Below, piece after piece: positions 16,861 to 25,119 of a stretch of DNA of 64,000 bases. The first letter of the stretch is position 1; every line of letters starts with the position of its first letter. A program made the position numbers and the translations under genes. Source of the DNA: Bradyrhizobium nivariense (GTDB taxonomy: Bacteria > Pseudomonadota > Alphaproteobacteria > Rhizobiales > Xanthobacteraceae); contig NZ_JARVWW010000030.1 in assembly GCF_029846715.1 (NCBI RefSeq), positions 30,139 through 94,138 of the forward strand. Reading direction: 5' to 3'. The notes under the pieces were generated by a model. That model saw only the letters and a program-made list of their open reading frames with translations. It was not told the origin of the DNA and searched no databases.

Positions 16861-16982
16861 GTCGTCCTGGCGAAAGCCAGGACCCATTGCCACCGCTGTC
16901 CACTTTGCGACGCGCTGAGGCCATAGCTCATTCAAGCAATTCAATCCTGGGGTAATGGGTCCTGGCTTTCGCCAGGACGACG
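16861..16982. repeat. 121-bp-type inverted repeat element, copy B
   Basis: The ends (GTCGTCCTGGCGAAAGCCAG and its inverse complement) are identical to copies at 2124-2244 and 31929-32055, with the same GAAA-loop hairpin at each end and an unrelated centre. It lies between the deacetylase and SDR genes, which run in the same direction, and probably separates their transcription. Confidence 0.85.
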
Positions 16983-17049
16983 ATGCAGCGCCTTCCTTGA
17001 CTCCCCTTCCGGCCCCGCTCACAACCGGCGCAAACAAAGGGAGGCCACC

Positions 17050-17859
17050 ATGTTCAAAGATCTGTTTTCGCTCAACGGCCGCGTCGCACTGGTGACCGGC
17101 GGCTCGCGCGGCATCGGCAAGATGATCGCGGCGGGATTTCTCAGCGCAGGTGCGGCGAAGGTCTACATCACCGCGCGCAAGGCCGGGCCTTGCGAAGCGA
17201 CTGCGAACGAGCTCTCCGCACAATATGACGGCGAATGCATCGCGTTGCCGATCGACATCTCGACGCTGGCCGGCGCCGAGCTGCTCGCGAGCGAATTCGG
17301 CAAGCGCGAGCCAAAACTCGACATCCTCGTCAACAATGCCGGCGCGGCCTGGGGCGCGGAGTTCGACGAGTTTCCGGAAAGCGGCTGGGACAAGGTGATG
17401 AACCTCAACGTCAAGGCGCCGTTCTTCCTGACCAAGGCGCTGGCGCCCACGCTGCGCGCGGCGGCCTCGGCGGAGCGGCCGGCGAAAGTGATCAACATCG
17501 CCTCGATCGACGGCATCTTCGTCAATCCGGGCGAAACCTATTCCTATGCGGCGAGCAAGGCGGGGCTGATCCATTTGACGCGGCGCATGGCCGTGAAGCT
17601 GATCGGCGACCATGTCGTGGTCACCGCGATCGCGCCGGGCCCGTTCAAATCCGACATGAACCGCGCCGCGCGCGACCATGGCGACGAGGTCTCGACGCGC
17701 GTGCCCGCGGGTCGCATCGGCACCGACGAGGACATGGCGGGCGCTGCGATCTACCTCGCCTCGCGCGCGGGGGACTATGTGGTGGGCGCAACCATCGCGG
17801 TGGACGGCGGCATCGTTTATGCCAATCCGGGGATCAAGGGGAGCGGGTGGGATAGCTGA
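17050..17859 (+). CDS. Short-chain dehydrogenase/reductase
   Basis: A 269-residue classical SDR, cytosolic, NAD(P)-dependent. Visible motifs are the cofactor loop TGGSRGIG (residues 17-24), NNAG near 96, catalytic Ser in INIASIDG and Tyr-x3-Lys in YSYAASKAG. The Arg at the end of beta 2 (ITARKAG) points to NADP. The wording resembles RhlG/FabG-like 3-oxoacyl or sugar reductases, but the substrate cannot be told. Start supported by GGGAGGCCACC just ahead of ATG. It converges on boxB with a repeat between; any link to benzoate metabolism is only positional. Confidence 0.88.
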   Translation: MFKDLFSLNGRVALVTGGSRGIGKMIAAGFLSAGAAKVYITARKAGPCEATANELSAQYDGECIALPIDISTLAGAELLASEFGKREPKLDILVNNAGAAWGAEFDEFPESGWDKVMNLNVKAPFFLTKALAPTLRAAASAERPAKVINIASIDGIFVNPGETYSYAASKAGLIHLTRRMAVKLIGDHVVVTAIAPGPFKSDMNRAARDHGDEVSTRVPAGRIGTDEDMAGAAIYLASRAGDYVVGATIAVDGGIVYANPGIKGSGWDS

Positions 17860-17895
17860 GAGGGCGTTGTAGGAGCACGCAGCACCCTCGCCCCA

Positions 17896-18005
17896 TACTG
17901 TCATGCCCCGGCTTGACCGGGGCATGACAGTATGCCGCGGCTTCTCGGCTCAAGCACAGCCGCCTCTGGAATACTGGATCATCCGCCTTCGCGGATGATG
18001 ACAGC
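17896..18005. repeat. ATACTGG-type intergenic repeat, copy 2
   Basis: Begins with a perfect hairpin (CTGTCATGCCCCGG...CCGGGGCATGACAG), contains GCCGCGGCTTCTC and CTCTGGAATACTGGATC, and ends with a CATCCGCC...GGCGGATG-like stem and ATGACAGC. It has the same order as 29611-29735 and the degenerate copy at 197-290. It separates the convergent SDR and boxB genes. Confidence 0.8.
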
Positions 18006-18037
18006 TTTTGCGCGGCAAGAGCAGCCGCTCCCGACAC

Positions 18038-19489
18038 TCACGACTCGATCTTCACGTATTCGAAATCGCCGGGCTTGTTGTCGATGCCGACCTTCGGCGG
18101 CGAGATCCATGATGCGAACTCGCCGGTCTCGGTGACGGGCTGCATCAGCGAAGTGATGAAGTCGCCGTCGGCGGTCGAGGGCAGCCATTCGTCCTTGCGC
18201 CTGGCCCAGGTAGCGTCGTCGATCAACAGACCATCCGGCGTCGCATGGATGCCCTTGAACTCGCCGATGTGGCGGTGGAAGGCGACGTTGGGCAGCTTGA
18301 GCTGAAACTGGTAGCCCGAGGTCGAGATCACCTTGTTCCAGCGCAGCATGCCCTTGACGCAATCCTGGCTGTAATCGTCGCGCAGGCGCATGTTGAGCGC
18401 GGTCAGCGCCGGCTCGTCCACCAGCTTGATCTCGCCGTCGATGAACTTCAGCACCGGATAGGTCGCGTTCTTGAGCTGGTGATCGTCGTCGATCTGGGTC
18501 TCGTGATAGCGACCCTTGACGCCGGTGTTGAAGGCGTTGGCCGCGTTGGTCGAGACTTCCGAGCCAAACAGATCAAGCGACAGCGTATAGTGCAGGTTCA
18601 GCTTCTTCTGGATGGTCGGCAGATCGATCACGCCGAGCGCGCGGACTTTTGCGATGTCGGTCGGATCGGTGATGCCGGCTTCGCGCATCGCATCGCAGGT
18701 GCGTTGCACGACGCGGGTGATGCCGGTCTCGCCGACGAACATGTGGTGCGCTTCCTCGGTCAGCATGAAGCGGCAGGTGCGCGACAACGGATCGAAGCCC
18801 GACTGCGCGAGGCTGTGCAGCTGCATCTTGCCGTCGCGGTCGGTGAAGTAGGTGAACATGAAGAAGGACAGCCAGTCCGGCGTCGCCTCGTTGAAGGCGC
18901 CCAGCATGCGCGGTGCGTCGGCATCGCCCGAGCGGCGGCGCAACAAATCGTCAGCCTCTTCACGTCCGTCGCGGCCAAAGTACTTTTGCAGCAGGTACAC
19001 CATCGCCCAGAGATGACGGCCTTCCTCGACATTGACCTGGAACAGATTGCGCATGTCGTAGAGCGAGGGCGCGGTCTTGCCGAGGTGGCGCTGCTGCTCG
19101 ACCGAGGCAGGCTCGGTGTCGCCCTGGATCACGATCAGACGGCGCAGCATGGCGCGATATTCGCCCGGGACTTCCTGCCAGGCCGGCTCGCCGAAATGCT
19201 CGCCGAACGGCACGACGCGATTCTCTTCCTGCGGCGCAAGCAGGATGCCCCAACGATAGTCGGGCATGCGCACGTAATCGAACTTGGCCCAGCCGCGCGG
19301 ATCGACCGAGTAGGCGGTGCGCAAGTACACGAGCGATTCCTGGAAGCCTTCCGGCCCCATGTCTTTCCACCAATCCATGTAGCCGGGATGCCAGCCTTCC
19401 AGCGCCTTCAGCACCTGGCGGTCTTCGGCCAGATTGACGTTGTTCGGAATCTTGGTCGAGTAGTCGACGTTCATGATGTTCATGTTCAT
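18038..19489 (-). CDS. boxB: Benzoyl-CoA 2,3-epoxidase, oxygenase subunit BoxB
   Basis: Di-iron monooxygenase that epoxidises benzoyl-CoA in the aerobic box pathway, receiving electrons from the reductase BoxA. The 483-residue length matches BoxB. The carboxylate-bridged di-iron motifs are visible as NVEEGRHLWAM (E-x2-H) and LTEEAHHMFVGETG (E-x2-H). GWHPGYMDWWKDMGP and YRWGILLAPQEENRVVPFG are very typical of BoxB. Start MNMNIMNVDYSTKIPNN; alternative Met codons lie just inside. It is the last of the minus-strand box genes, 143 bases after boxC with a repeat between. No boxA is present in the window. Confidence 0.95.
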   Translation of the reverse strand: MNMNIMNVDYSTKIPNNVNLAEDRQVLKALEGWHPGYMDWWKDMGPEGFQESLVYLRTAYSVDPRGWAKFDYVRMPDYRWGILLAPQEENRVVPFGEHFGEPAWQEVPGEYRAMLRRLIVIQGDTEPASVEQQRHLGKTAPSLYDMRNLFQVNVEEGRHLWAMVYLLQKYFGRDGREEADDLLRRRSGDADAPRMLGAFNEATPDWLSFFMFTYFTDRDGKMQLHSLAQSGFDPLSRTCRFMLTEEAHHMFVGETGITRVVQRTCDAMREAGITDPTDIAKVRALGVIDLPTIQKKLNLHYTLSLDLFGSEVSTNAANAFNTGVKGRYHETQIDDDHQLKNATYPVLKFIDGEIKLVDEPALTALNMRLRDDYSQDCVKGMLRWNKVISTSGYQFQLKLPNVAFHRHIGEFKGIHATPDGLLIDDATWARRKDEWLPSTADGDFITSLMQPVTETGEFASWISPPKVGIDNKPGDFEYVKIES

Positions 19490-19511
19490 GGCCGTGCTCC
19501 TTGGATTTCTT

Positions 19512-19627
19512 GTCCCGGATGCAGTGCGGCGCGAAGTGCTGCACTGCTGAGCCGGGACCTATTGTCCGGTCCGTCCGGGTCCCGGTTCTGCGTCGCATCA
19601 CTTCGTGCTGCGCCGCGACCGGGACAC
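19512..19627. repeat. GTCCCGG-type palindromic repeat between boxC and boxB
   Basis: Two blocks, GTCCCGGATGCAGTGCGGCG... and ...GCGCCGCGACCGGGAC, are inversely related. Both contain GCAG/CTGC-rich stems (GTGCGGCGCGAAGTGCTGCAC and CGTCGCATCACTTCGTGC-like). The spacer is otherwise empty. Such elements may modulate the relative amounts of boxC and boxB messages. I saw only this copy in the window. Confidence 0.55.
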
Positions 19628-19632
19628 GAGAG

Positions 19633-21321
19633 TTACACCCGCGTCATATCGAATTTCGGCTTCTGGCCGCTGCCGTAGCGGCGCAGCGCGCCTTCCTCGC
19701 CGACCGCGTTCGGGCGCTGGAAGATCCAGTTCTGCCACGCGGTCAGGCGCGAGAAGATCTTCGATTCCATCGTCTCGGGGCCGACGAAGCGCAGGCTCGC
19801 TTCCATGCCGGTGAGGCTGTCGGGCGAGAAGCTGGCACGCTCCTCCAGGAACACGCGGACCTCGTCGTCCCAGTCGATGTCGTCGAGCGCGAAGGTGACG
19901 AGGCCGAGTTCTTCCGCCTGCTCGGCGTCGAGAGCCGTACCCCTCGTGGCTTCCGCGCGCTCCACATCGGACGGATCGGCCTGGAAACGCGATTCCAGCC
20001 GCGTCAGGCCATGGCTCATCGGATACGGGCCGAAATTCATCGCCGACAGTTCGATCGACGGCGGCGGACGATTGTCGCCCTGGCGCGTGCCGATCAGCAT
20101 GTAGGAGCGGTCGGCGGCGAAGACGAGCTCGGCGAGCGTGCCGGCGAAGCAGGAGCCTGGCTCGACCAGCGTCACCAGCGTGCGCGAGGTGACGTCGATG
20201 CGCTTCAACACGCGCTTCCAGTAGTGGCGGATCTCGTTGACCAGCCAGTGCGCCTTGTTGGTTTCAAGAAAGGCATCGCAGGCAAGCACATGGGCGCGGT
20301 CGCCATGGCTCTTGAACACCAGCATCGCGATCTCGAGCTCGTTGATGCGCAGATGCAGGATGGCATCGTCGATCTCGCGCGCGACCTGGAGCGGCCAGAA
20401 CGAAGCCCCCTGCGCCATCATGCCGTCGATGTCGGCGGGCGGCGCGGTCTCCGGCGCCTTGATCGCGATCGTGGCGATGCGCGCGGCGCGGTCGATGTCG
20501 ACGGTGACAAAGCCATAGCGCAGGCTGGTCGCGTCGATGATGCGCTTGAGCGGCGTCAGCGCGATGCCCTTGCCGCTGCCCTTGCGCTTCGAGCCGTCGG
20601 CGAATTCCCTGGCGCGCTCGGCAACCTTGCCTTCGAGCTTGCTGTTCGGCGCGATCTCGTCGACCAGCCGCCATTGCACGGCGCGCTTGCCCTTCACGCC
20701 TTCCTCGATGGTGCAGAAGAAATCAGCGTGATCGCGGCGCACCTTGCGCTTGTCGACCACGCGCGTGAGGCCGCCGGTGCCCGGCAGCACCGCGAGCAGC
20801 GGCACTTCAGGCAAGGCAACGGCAGACGCGCCGTCATCGGCGAGCATGATGTAATCGGTGGCGAGCGCAAGCTCATAGCCGCCGCCGGCGGCCGAGCCGT
20901 TTACCACCGTGATGAAGCGCTGGCCGGAATTTTCGCTGGAATCCTCCATGCCGTTGCGGGTCTCGTTGGTGAACTTGCAGAAGTTGACCTTGTGGGCATG
21001 CGTCGAGCCCGCGAGCATGCGGATGTTGGCGCCGGCGCAGAACACGCGGTTCTTGGCCGAGCGCATCACCACGACCTTCACCTCGGGGTGCTCGAACCGC
21101 AGGCGCTGGACCACGTCCGCAAGCTCGATGTCGACGCCGAGATCGTAGGAATTGAGCTTGAGCAGATAGCCCTCGAACAGGCCGCCATTCTCGTCGACGT
21201 CCATGGTCAGGGTGGCGACGTCACCGTCGACCGCGAGCTTCCAGTGCCGGTAGCGGGACGGTTCGGTCTGGAAATCGATGAATGTCGCGCCGCCTGCGAG
21301 GCGCCGATCTTCCCCGGCCAT
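19633..21321 (-). CDS. boxC: 2,3-epoxybenzoyl-CoA dihydrolase BoxC
   Basis: Crotonase-superfamily enzyme that opens the ring of 2,3-epoxybenzoyl-CoA to 3,4-dehydroadipyl-CoA semialdehyde and formate. From the ATG at 21321 (MAGEDRRLAGGATFIDFQTEPSRY) there are 562 residues, the usual size; the frame opens 20 codons earlier but through operator DNA. The first crotonase half has RVFCAGANIRML (oxyanion loop) near residue 105 and NGSAAGGGYELALATDYI near 150. A second crotonase-like half carries EPGSCFAGTLAELVFAADRSYM near 390. AAGGGTGGCC precedes the start. Probably leads a boxC-boxB transcript. Confidence 0.95.
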   Translation of the reverse strand: MAGEDRRLAGGATFIDFQTEPSRYRHWKLAVDGDVATLTMDVDENGGLFEGYLLKLNSYDLGVDIELADVVQRLRFEHPEVKVVVMRSAKNRVFCAGANIRMLAGSTHAHKVNFCKFTNETRNGMEDSSENSGQRFITVVNGSAAGGGYELALATDYIMLADDGASAVALPEVPLLAVLPGTGGLTRVVDKRKVRRDHADFFCTIEEGVKGKRAVQWRLVDEIAPNSKLEGKVAERAREFADGSKRKGSGKGIALTPLKRIIDATSLRYGFVTVDIDRAARIATIAIKAPETAPPADIDGMMAQGASFWPLQVAREIDDAILHLRINELEIAMLVFKSHGDRAHVLACDAFLETNKAHWLVNEIRHYWKRVLKRIDVTSRTLVTLVEPGSCFAGTLAELVFAADRSYMLIGTRQGDNRPPPSIELSAMNFGPYPMSHGLTRLESRFQADPSDVERAEATRGTALDAEQAEELGLVTFALDDIDWDDEVRVFLEERASFSPDSLTGMEASLRFVGPETMESKIFSRLTAWQNWIFQRPNAVGEEGALRRYGSGQKPKFDMTRV

Positions 21322-21365
21322 GGGCCACCCTTGAGCTTGTTTATGCGTTTTGGCTGTCGCGTTAG

Positions 21366-21381
21366 ATGCACAATAGTGCAT
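21366..21381 (-). promoter_or_regulatory. Palindromic operator overlapping the boxC -10 (candidate BoxR site)
   Basis: ATGCA-CAATAG-TGCAT is a TGCA-N6-TGCA palindrome. On the minus strand it covers TATTGT, which with TAGACG 17 bases upstream (21398-21393) makes a possible promoter for boxC. TGCA-containing palindromes are reported operators of the BzdR/BoxR family, and boxR is nearby. A similar palindrome lies upstream of livH at 35584-35599. Confidence 0.55.
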
Positions 21382-21416
21382 CTTTTTGGGCGCGTCTACC
21401 CCTTAGATGAGCGGAC

Positions 21417-21432
21417 ATGCATTTTGTTTCAT
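21417..21432 (-). promoter_or_regulatory. Second, imperfect TGCA-type palindrome upstream of boxC
   Basis: ATGCA-TTTTGT-TTCAT differs by one base from ATGCA-N6-TGCAT. Its centre is 51 bases from the centre of the site at 21366-21381, close to five helical turns, so a regulator bound at both sites would face the same side of the helix. This fits repression or looping at the boxC promoter by BoxR. Inference from sequence only. Confidence 0.45.
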
Positions 21433-21587
21433 GCCCAGCACCTCCACCGATTCCCGGAAATAGCCGCGGTCGTTCAGCGCGAGCCCGTAACGCGGCGCCG
21501 GATGGCGCGCCGGCACATGAGCCACCGCTGCCACGGCAGCGGGCCGCTCGCGTTCGAAGGCACATTCATCGATGTGCCGCCGCGACA

Positions 21588-22406
21588 TCATGCGGCGCGT
21601 CCCTGGAGTCCCTGATCGTCGCGCAGGGCCGCCTTTGCAAATTGCTCAATCGCGTCAAGCGTCGCCCCCGGCGCTTCACGATGCGGGGAATGTCCCGCGT
21701 CTGAAATGACTTTCAAATCTACCGGACAATAACACTCTTCCTGCGCGATCTCGACCTGGCGCAATGTGCCATATTGATCGTCCAGGCCTTGCACGACCAT
21801 GACGGGGACGCGGATATAAGCGAGAGATTCGGAAATATCCCAGTCGCGGAATTTCGGGTCGAGCCAGGCGCCGTTCCACCCATGGAAGGCGTTGTCGACG
21901 TCCTTGTGCCAGCGCGCGAGCTTTGCCTTCAGGTCGGTGGTCTCGAAGCTGGTCTTGATCGCGGCGATGGATTTCACCGAGATGTCCTCGACGATGAAAT
22001 GCGGTGCGATCAACACGAGCCCGCTCAGGCGATGATCCTGATGTGCCCCGGCATAGATCGTCGCAATCGAGGCACCGTCGGAATGGCCGAGCAGCAGGCC
22101 ACGCTTGAAGCCGATCGCATCGAGGACCTTCGGCAGCACGTCCAGCGCCTCGCGCTGCATGTAGTCCAGCGGCCGCGGCAGCGCGACCTTGCTCGACTGG
22201 CCGTAGCCCGCGCGCGAGTAAACGAAGATGCCGGCGGAGGTCGTCTGCTGCAGCTTTTCCGAGAAGTCGCCCCAGAGCCCGACCGAGCCGAGGCCTTCAT
22301 GCAGCATGACGATGGTCGGTGCGTCGGCTGACTGCGGCGCGAGCCATTTGTATTCGAGGCTGGCGTCGCCGATGCTGAGGAAGCCGGTGGGGGTGAGGTT
22401 GGTCAT
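21588..22406 (-). CDS. Alpha/beta hydrolase in the box cluster
   Basis: A 272-residue alpha/beta hydrolase from the ATG at 22406 (MTNLTPTGFLSIGDASLEYKW). Oxyanion region MLHEGLGSVGLWGDF, nucleophile elbow GHSDGAS, an acidic residue after VMVVQGLDDQYG and the catalytic His in DAGHSPHREAP are all visible. Hydrolases of this kind recur in box clusters and are thought to clear off-pathway CoA esters or lactones; the exact substrate is unknown. Upstream the frame continues through a repeat, so longer starts are unlikely. Between boxC and the benzoate-CoA ligase gene, same strand. Confidence 0.85.
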   Translation of the reverse strand: MTNLTPTGFLSIGDASLEYKWLAPQSADAPTIVMLHEGLGSVGLWGDFSEKLQQTTSAGIFVYSRAGYGQSSKVALPRPLDYMQREALDVLPKVLDAIGFKRGLLLGHSDGASIATIYAGAHQDHRLSGLVLIAPHFIVEDISVKSIAAIKTSFETTDLKAKLARWHKDVDNAFHGWNGAWLDPKFRDWDISESLAYIRVPVMVVQGLDDQYGTLRQVEIAQEECYCPVDLKVISDAGHSPHREAPGATLDAIEQFAKAALRDDQGLQGRAA

Positions 22407-22427
22407 GCTGTCGTTTCCATTCAGTCC

Positions 22428-22527
22428 GTCATTCCGGACAACTCGCAAAGCGAGTTGATCCGGAATCCCGAGATTGCAGTCTGCGGATCGAGATTCCGGG
22501 TTCGCGCTTCGCGCGCCCCGGAATGAC
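22428..22527. repeat. GTCATTCCGG-type palindromic element
   Basis: A 100-bp element with inverted ends GTCATTCCGG...CCGGAATGAC. It contains the hairpin CAACTCGC-AAA-GCGAGTTG and the block ATTCCGGG(TTCGCGCTTCGCGCGC)CCCGGAAT-like. It lies exactly between the hydrolase start and the ligase stop. This wording is common in Bradyrhizobium spacers. Confidence 0.65.
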
Positions 22528-22535
22528 GAGGCCAA

Positions 22536-24077
22536 TCAATTCGCCCCGTCCCGCAATTTGAACCGCTGGATCTTGCCCGTCGCCGTCTTCGGCAGCGAGT
22601 CCACCACGTCGATCCAGCGCGGGTATTTCCACGGACCGATCTTCTGCTTGACGTGCTCCTTGAGCATCTCCTGCAAGTTCGTCGTCGTCGCGCCGGGACG
22701 CAGCACGACGAAGGCCTTCGGCTTCAACAGGCCTTCCGGGTCGGCCTCGGGCACGACCGCGGCTTCCAGCACGGCGGGATGCGTGATCAGCGCGCTCTCG
22801 ACCTCGAAGGGCGAGACCCAGATGCCGGAGACCTTGAACATGTCGTCGGCGCGGCCGCAGAAAGTGTAGCGGCCCTCGCCATCCCTGACATATTTGTCGC
22901 CGGTGCGGGTCCACGGGCCCTCGAAGGTGCGGCGGCTCTTGTGGCGCTGGTTCCAGTAGCCCTCGCCCGCGGAAGGCGCATCGACCAGGAGCTCGCCGAC
23001 TTCGCCGTCGGCGACGTCCTGGCCGGCCTCGTTGACGAGCCGCACCGCATAGCCCGGCACAGGCTTGCCGGAGGAGCCGTATTTGATGTCGCCGGGCGCG
23101 TTCGAGAGGAAGATGTGCAACAGCTCGGTCGAGCCGACGCCGTCGAGAACGTCGACGTTGAAGCGCGCCTTCCAGCTGTTGCCGACGGATTCCGGCAGCG
23201 CCTCGCCGGCCGAGGTGCAGATGCGCAAGGCGCCGCCGCAGCGCTCGCGCTTCATCGCCTCGTCGTTGAGCATCGCCGCGAACAATGTCGGCACGCCGTA
23301 GAAGATCGAGGGATTGTAGCGGTTCATCAGGTCGAACATGCGCGCCGGCGTCGGCCGTTCGCTGTTGAGCACCACGGTGGCGCCGACCGACATCGGGAAG
23401 GTCAGCGCATTGCCGAGACCGTAGGCGAAAAACAGTTTTGCCGCAGAAAGACAAACGTCGTTCTCGCGGATGCCGAGCACCCGGCTGGCGTAAGTCTCGG
23501 CGGTCGCCTGCAGGTTCGAATGCAGATGCCGCACGCCCTTGGGCATGCCGGTCGAACCTGAGGAATACAGCCAGAATGCCGGCTCGTCGGCATGTGTCGC
23601 GGCGGTCGTGAACTGATCGCTCTCATCCGCGAGCTCTTCCGCGAGTTGCTTGTGGCCGTTGAGCTTGGCGCCGGACACCACGACATGCTCGAGATCCGGC
23701 ATGCGGCCGACCACGTCCTTGATCACGGGATAGAGTGCTTCCGAGACGAACAGCACGCGCGCGCGGCAGTCGGCGAGGATGTAGGCGTATTGATCTGATG
23801 TCAGCAGCGTGTTCAGCGGCACCGGCACGATGCCGGCGCGGATCGCGCCCAGGAACACGATGGGGAAATCGACCGTATCCAGCATCATCATGGCCACGCG
23901 CTCTTCGCGGCGGACGCCGAGCCGGCGCAGCATGTTGGCGGTGCGCCGCGTTTCGCGCGCGAGCTCGCCATAGGTGAGCCGCGAGATGGTGTCGTCGAAG
24001 GCGAGCTTGTTGCCGCGCCCCTCCTCGACGTTCCGGTCGAGCAGCCAGGTCACCGCGTTATAGGATCCCTCGCTCAC
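22536..24077 (-). CDS. bclA: Benzoate-CoA ligase
   Basis: ATP-dependent ligase making benzoyl-CoA, the first step of the box pathway. ANL-superfamily motifs are P-loop YSSGSTGMPKG, AAKLFFAYGLGNALTFP (characteristic of benzoate-CoA ligases), SAGEALP, DGVGSTELLHIFLSN, the GRADDMFKVSGIWVSP hinge and the C-terminal catalytic Lys in PKTATGKIQRF. I chose the GTG at 24077 (SEGSYNAVTWLL, 513 aa) because GGGGAGAG lies 4 bases before it. An ATG at 24110 gives 524 aa but sits in a palindrome with no ribosome site. Divergent from boxR. Confidence 0.93.
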   Translation of the reverse strand: MSEGSYNAVTWLLDRNVEEGRGNKLAFDDTISRLTYGELARETRRTANMLRRLGVRREERVAMMMLDTVDFPIVFLGAIRAGIVPVPLNTLLTSDQYAYILADCRARVLFVSEALYPVIKDVVGRMPDLEHVVVSGAKLNGHKQLAEELADESDQFTTAATHADEPAFWLYSSGSTGMPKGVRHLHSNLQATAETYASRVLGIRENDVCLSAAKLFFAYGLGNALTFPMSVGATVVLNSERPTPARMFDLMNRYNPSIFYGVPTLFAAMLNDEAMKRERCGGALRICTSAGEALPESVGNSWKARFNVDVLDGVGSTELLHIFLSNAPGDIKYGSSGKPVPGYAVRLVNEAGQDVADGEVGELLVDAPSAGEGYWNQRHKSRRTFEGPWTRTGDKYVRDGEGRYTFCGRADDMFKVSGIWVSPFEVESALITHPAVLEAAVVPEADPEGLLKPKAFVVLRPGATTTNLQEMLKEHVKQKIGPWKYPRWIDVVDSLPKTATGKIQRFKLRDGAN

Positions 24078-24096
24078 GGATCTCTCCCCGAATTTA

Positions 24097-24108
24097 GAAT
24101 TATAATTC
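24097..24108. promoter_or_regulatory. AT-rich perfect palindrome between bclA and boxR
   Basis: GAATTATAATTC is a perfect 12-bp palindrome containing TATAAT on both strands, in an AT-rich island just ahead of the preferred bclA start. It could be an operator or hold the -10 of the bclA promoter. No well-spaced -35 was found for that -10 on the minus strand (TTGACA lies 29 bases upstream, too far). Confidence 0.4.
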
Positions 24109-24129
24109 ATAGAAAGACACTGCCGTGGC

Positions 24130-24158
24130 TTGCTGTCAATGCCAGCAGGCACTATGTT
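24130..24158 (+). promoter_or_regulatory. Candidate promoter of boxR
   Basis: TTGCTG (24130-24135), a 17-base spacer and TATGTT (24153-24158) lie 41 bases before the boxR ATG. The spacer contains the partial palindrome TGCC-AGCA-GGCA, which could be an autoregulatory operator. Match to consensus is moderate. Confidence 0.4.
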
Positions 24159-24198
24159 TCATTAAAACGCGCCGCAGGACATCCGCTAAAGAAGAACT

Positions 24199-25107
24199 AT
24201 GACCGACAGTCCCGACGCCGAATCCCGATTTCTCGAACAGCTCGGCCAGCGCGTGCGCACCATGCGCGCGCTGCGCGGCATGTCGCGCAAAGTGCTCGCC
24301 AAGGTATCAGGGATTTCGGAGCGCTACATCGCGCAGCTCGAAAGCGGCAAGGGCAATGTCTCCATCGTGCTGCTGCGCCGCGTCTCGGACGCGATGGGCG
24401 CGCATCTGGAAGATTTGCTTCCCTCGGCCGATCCGACGCCGGACTGGCAGATGTTTCGCGATCTCTTGCGCAAGGCGACGCCGGCGCAGATCGCGCAAGC
24501 CAAGGACCTGCTCGCCGGCGGCAGCGCATCCGCGCCGCGGCGCGCGCCGTTCTGCGGCATCGCGCTGATCGGCCTGCGCGGCGCCGGCAAATCCACGCTC
24601 GGCAGGATGCTGGCGAAGAAGGTCGGCTGGAGTTTTGTCGAGCTCAACAAGGAGGTCGAGCAGCAGAACGGCCTCTCGGTCGCCGAGATCATCGCGCTCT
24701 ACGGCCAGGAAGGCTTTCGCCGCATGGAGCAGGCGGCGCTGCAACAGCTGCTCGCGCGCAACGAGCTGATGGTGCTGGCGACCGGCGGCGGCATCGTCTC
24801 GGAGCCTTTGACCTTCGACCAGATCCTGTCGTCGTTCTACACGATCTGGCTGAAGGCCGAGCCCGAGGAGCACATGGCCCGCGTCCGCCGCCAGGGCGAT
24901 TTGCGCCCGATGGCCGACGACCGCTCCGCCATGGCGGAGTTGCGCAACATCCTCTTGAGCCGCGAGCCGCTGTATGCGCGCGCGACGGCGGTGGTGGACA
25001 CGGCGGGACTTTCGGTCGATGCCGCGGCGGCGCGACTGATCGACGCGGTACGGCCGGTGCTGCAGAACGAAGCGCGCAGCTTCGGGCTGCGCAGCGTGGC
25101 GCTGTAG
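24199..25107 (+). CDS. boxR: BoxR/BzdR-type regulator (HTH fused to shikimate-kinase-like domain)
   Basis: A 302-residue transcription factor that in characterised relatives represses benzoate genes until benzoyl-CoA binds. Residues 10-70 are an XRE-type HTH (GQRVRTMRALRGMSRKVLAKVSGISERYIAQLESGKGN). From about 118 a shikimate-kinase-like domain begins, with Walker A ALIGLRGAGKSTLGR; it serves as inducer-binding rather than enzymatic module in this family. Divergent from bclA, and followed 12 bases later by the globin gene. Likely targets are the palindromes upstream of boxC and possibly livH. Confidence 0.94.
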   Translation: MTDSPDAESRFLEQLGQRVRTMRALRGMSRKVLAKVSGISERYIAQLESGKGNVSIVLLRRVSDAMGAHLEDLLPSADPTPDWQMFRDLLRKATPAQIAQAKDLLAGGSASAPRRAPFCGIALIGLRGAGKSTLGRMLAKKVGWSFVELNKEVEQQNGLSVAEIIALYGQEGFRRMEQAALQQLLARNELMVLATGGGIVSEPLTFDQILSSFYTIWLKAEPEEHMARVRRQGDLRPMADDRSAMAELRNILLSREPLYARATAVVDTAGLSVDAAAARLIDAVRPVLQNEARSFGLRSVAL

Positions 25108-25119
25108 GTCTGAACTCCC

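Noticed and set aside
17896..18005. CTGTCATG at the repeat end as a Pho box
   Set aside because: A single half-site that belongs to the terminal hairpin of the dispersed element; no second CTGTCAN at 11-base spacing.
19633..21321. BoxC as a FadB/FadJ-type fatty-acid multienzyme
   Set aside because: There is no 3-hydroxyacyl-CoA dehydrogenase Rossmann motif; two crotonase-like halves and the box context fit BoxC.
24113..24142. TTGACA (minus strand, near 24134-24139) as the -35 for bclA with TATAAT at 24099-24104
   Set aside because: The spacer would be 29 bases, far beyond the 16-18 usable by sigma70.
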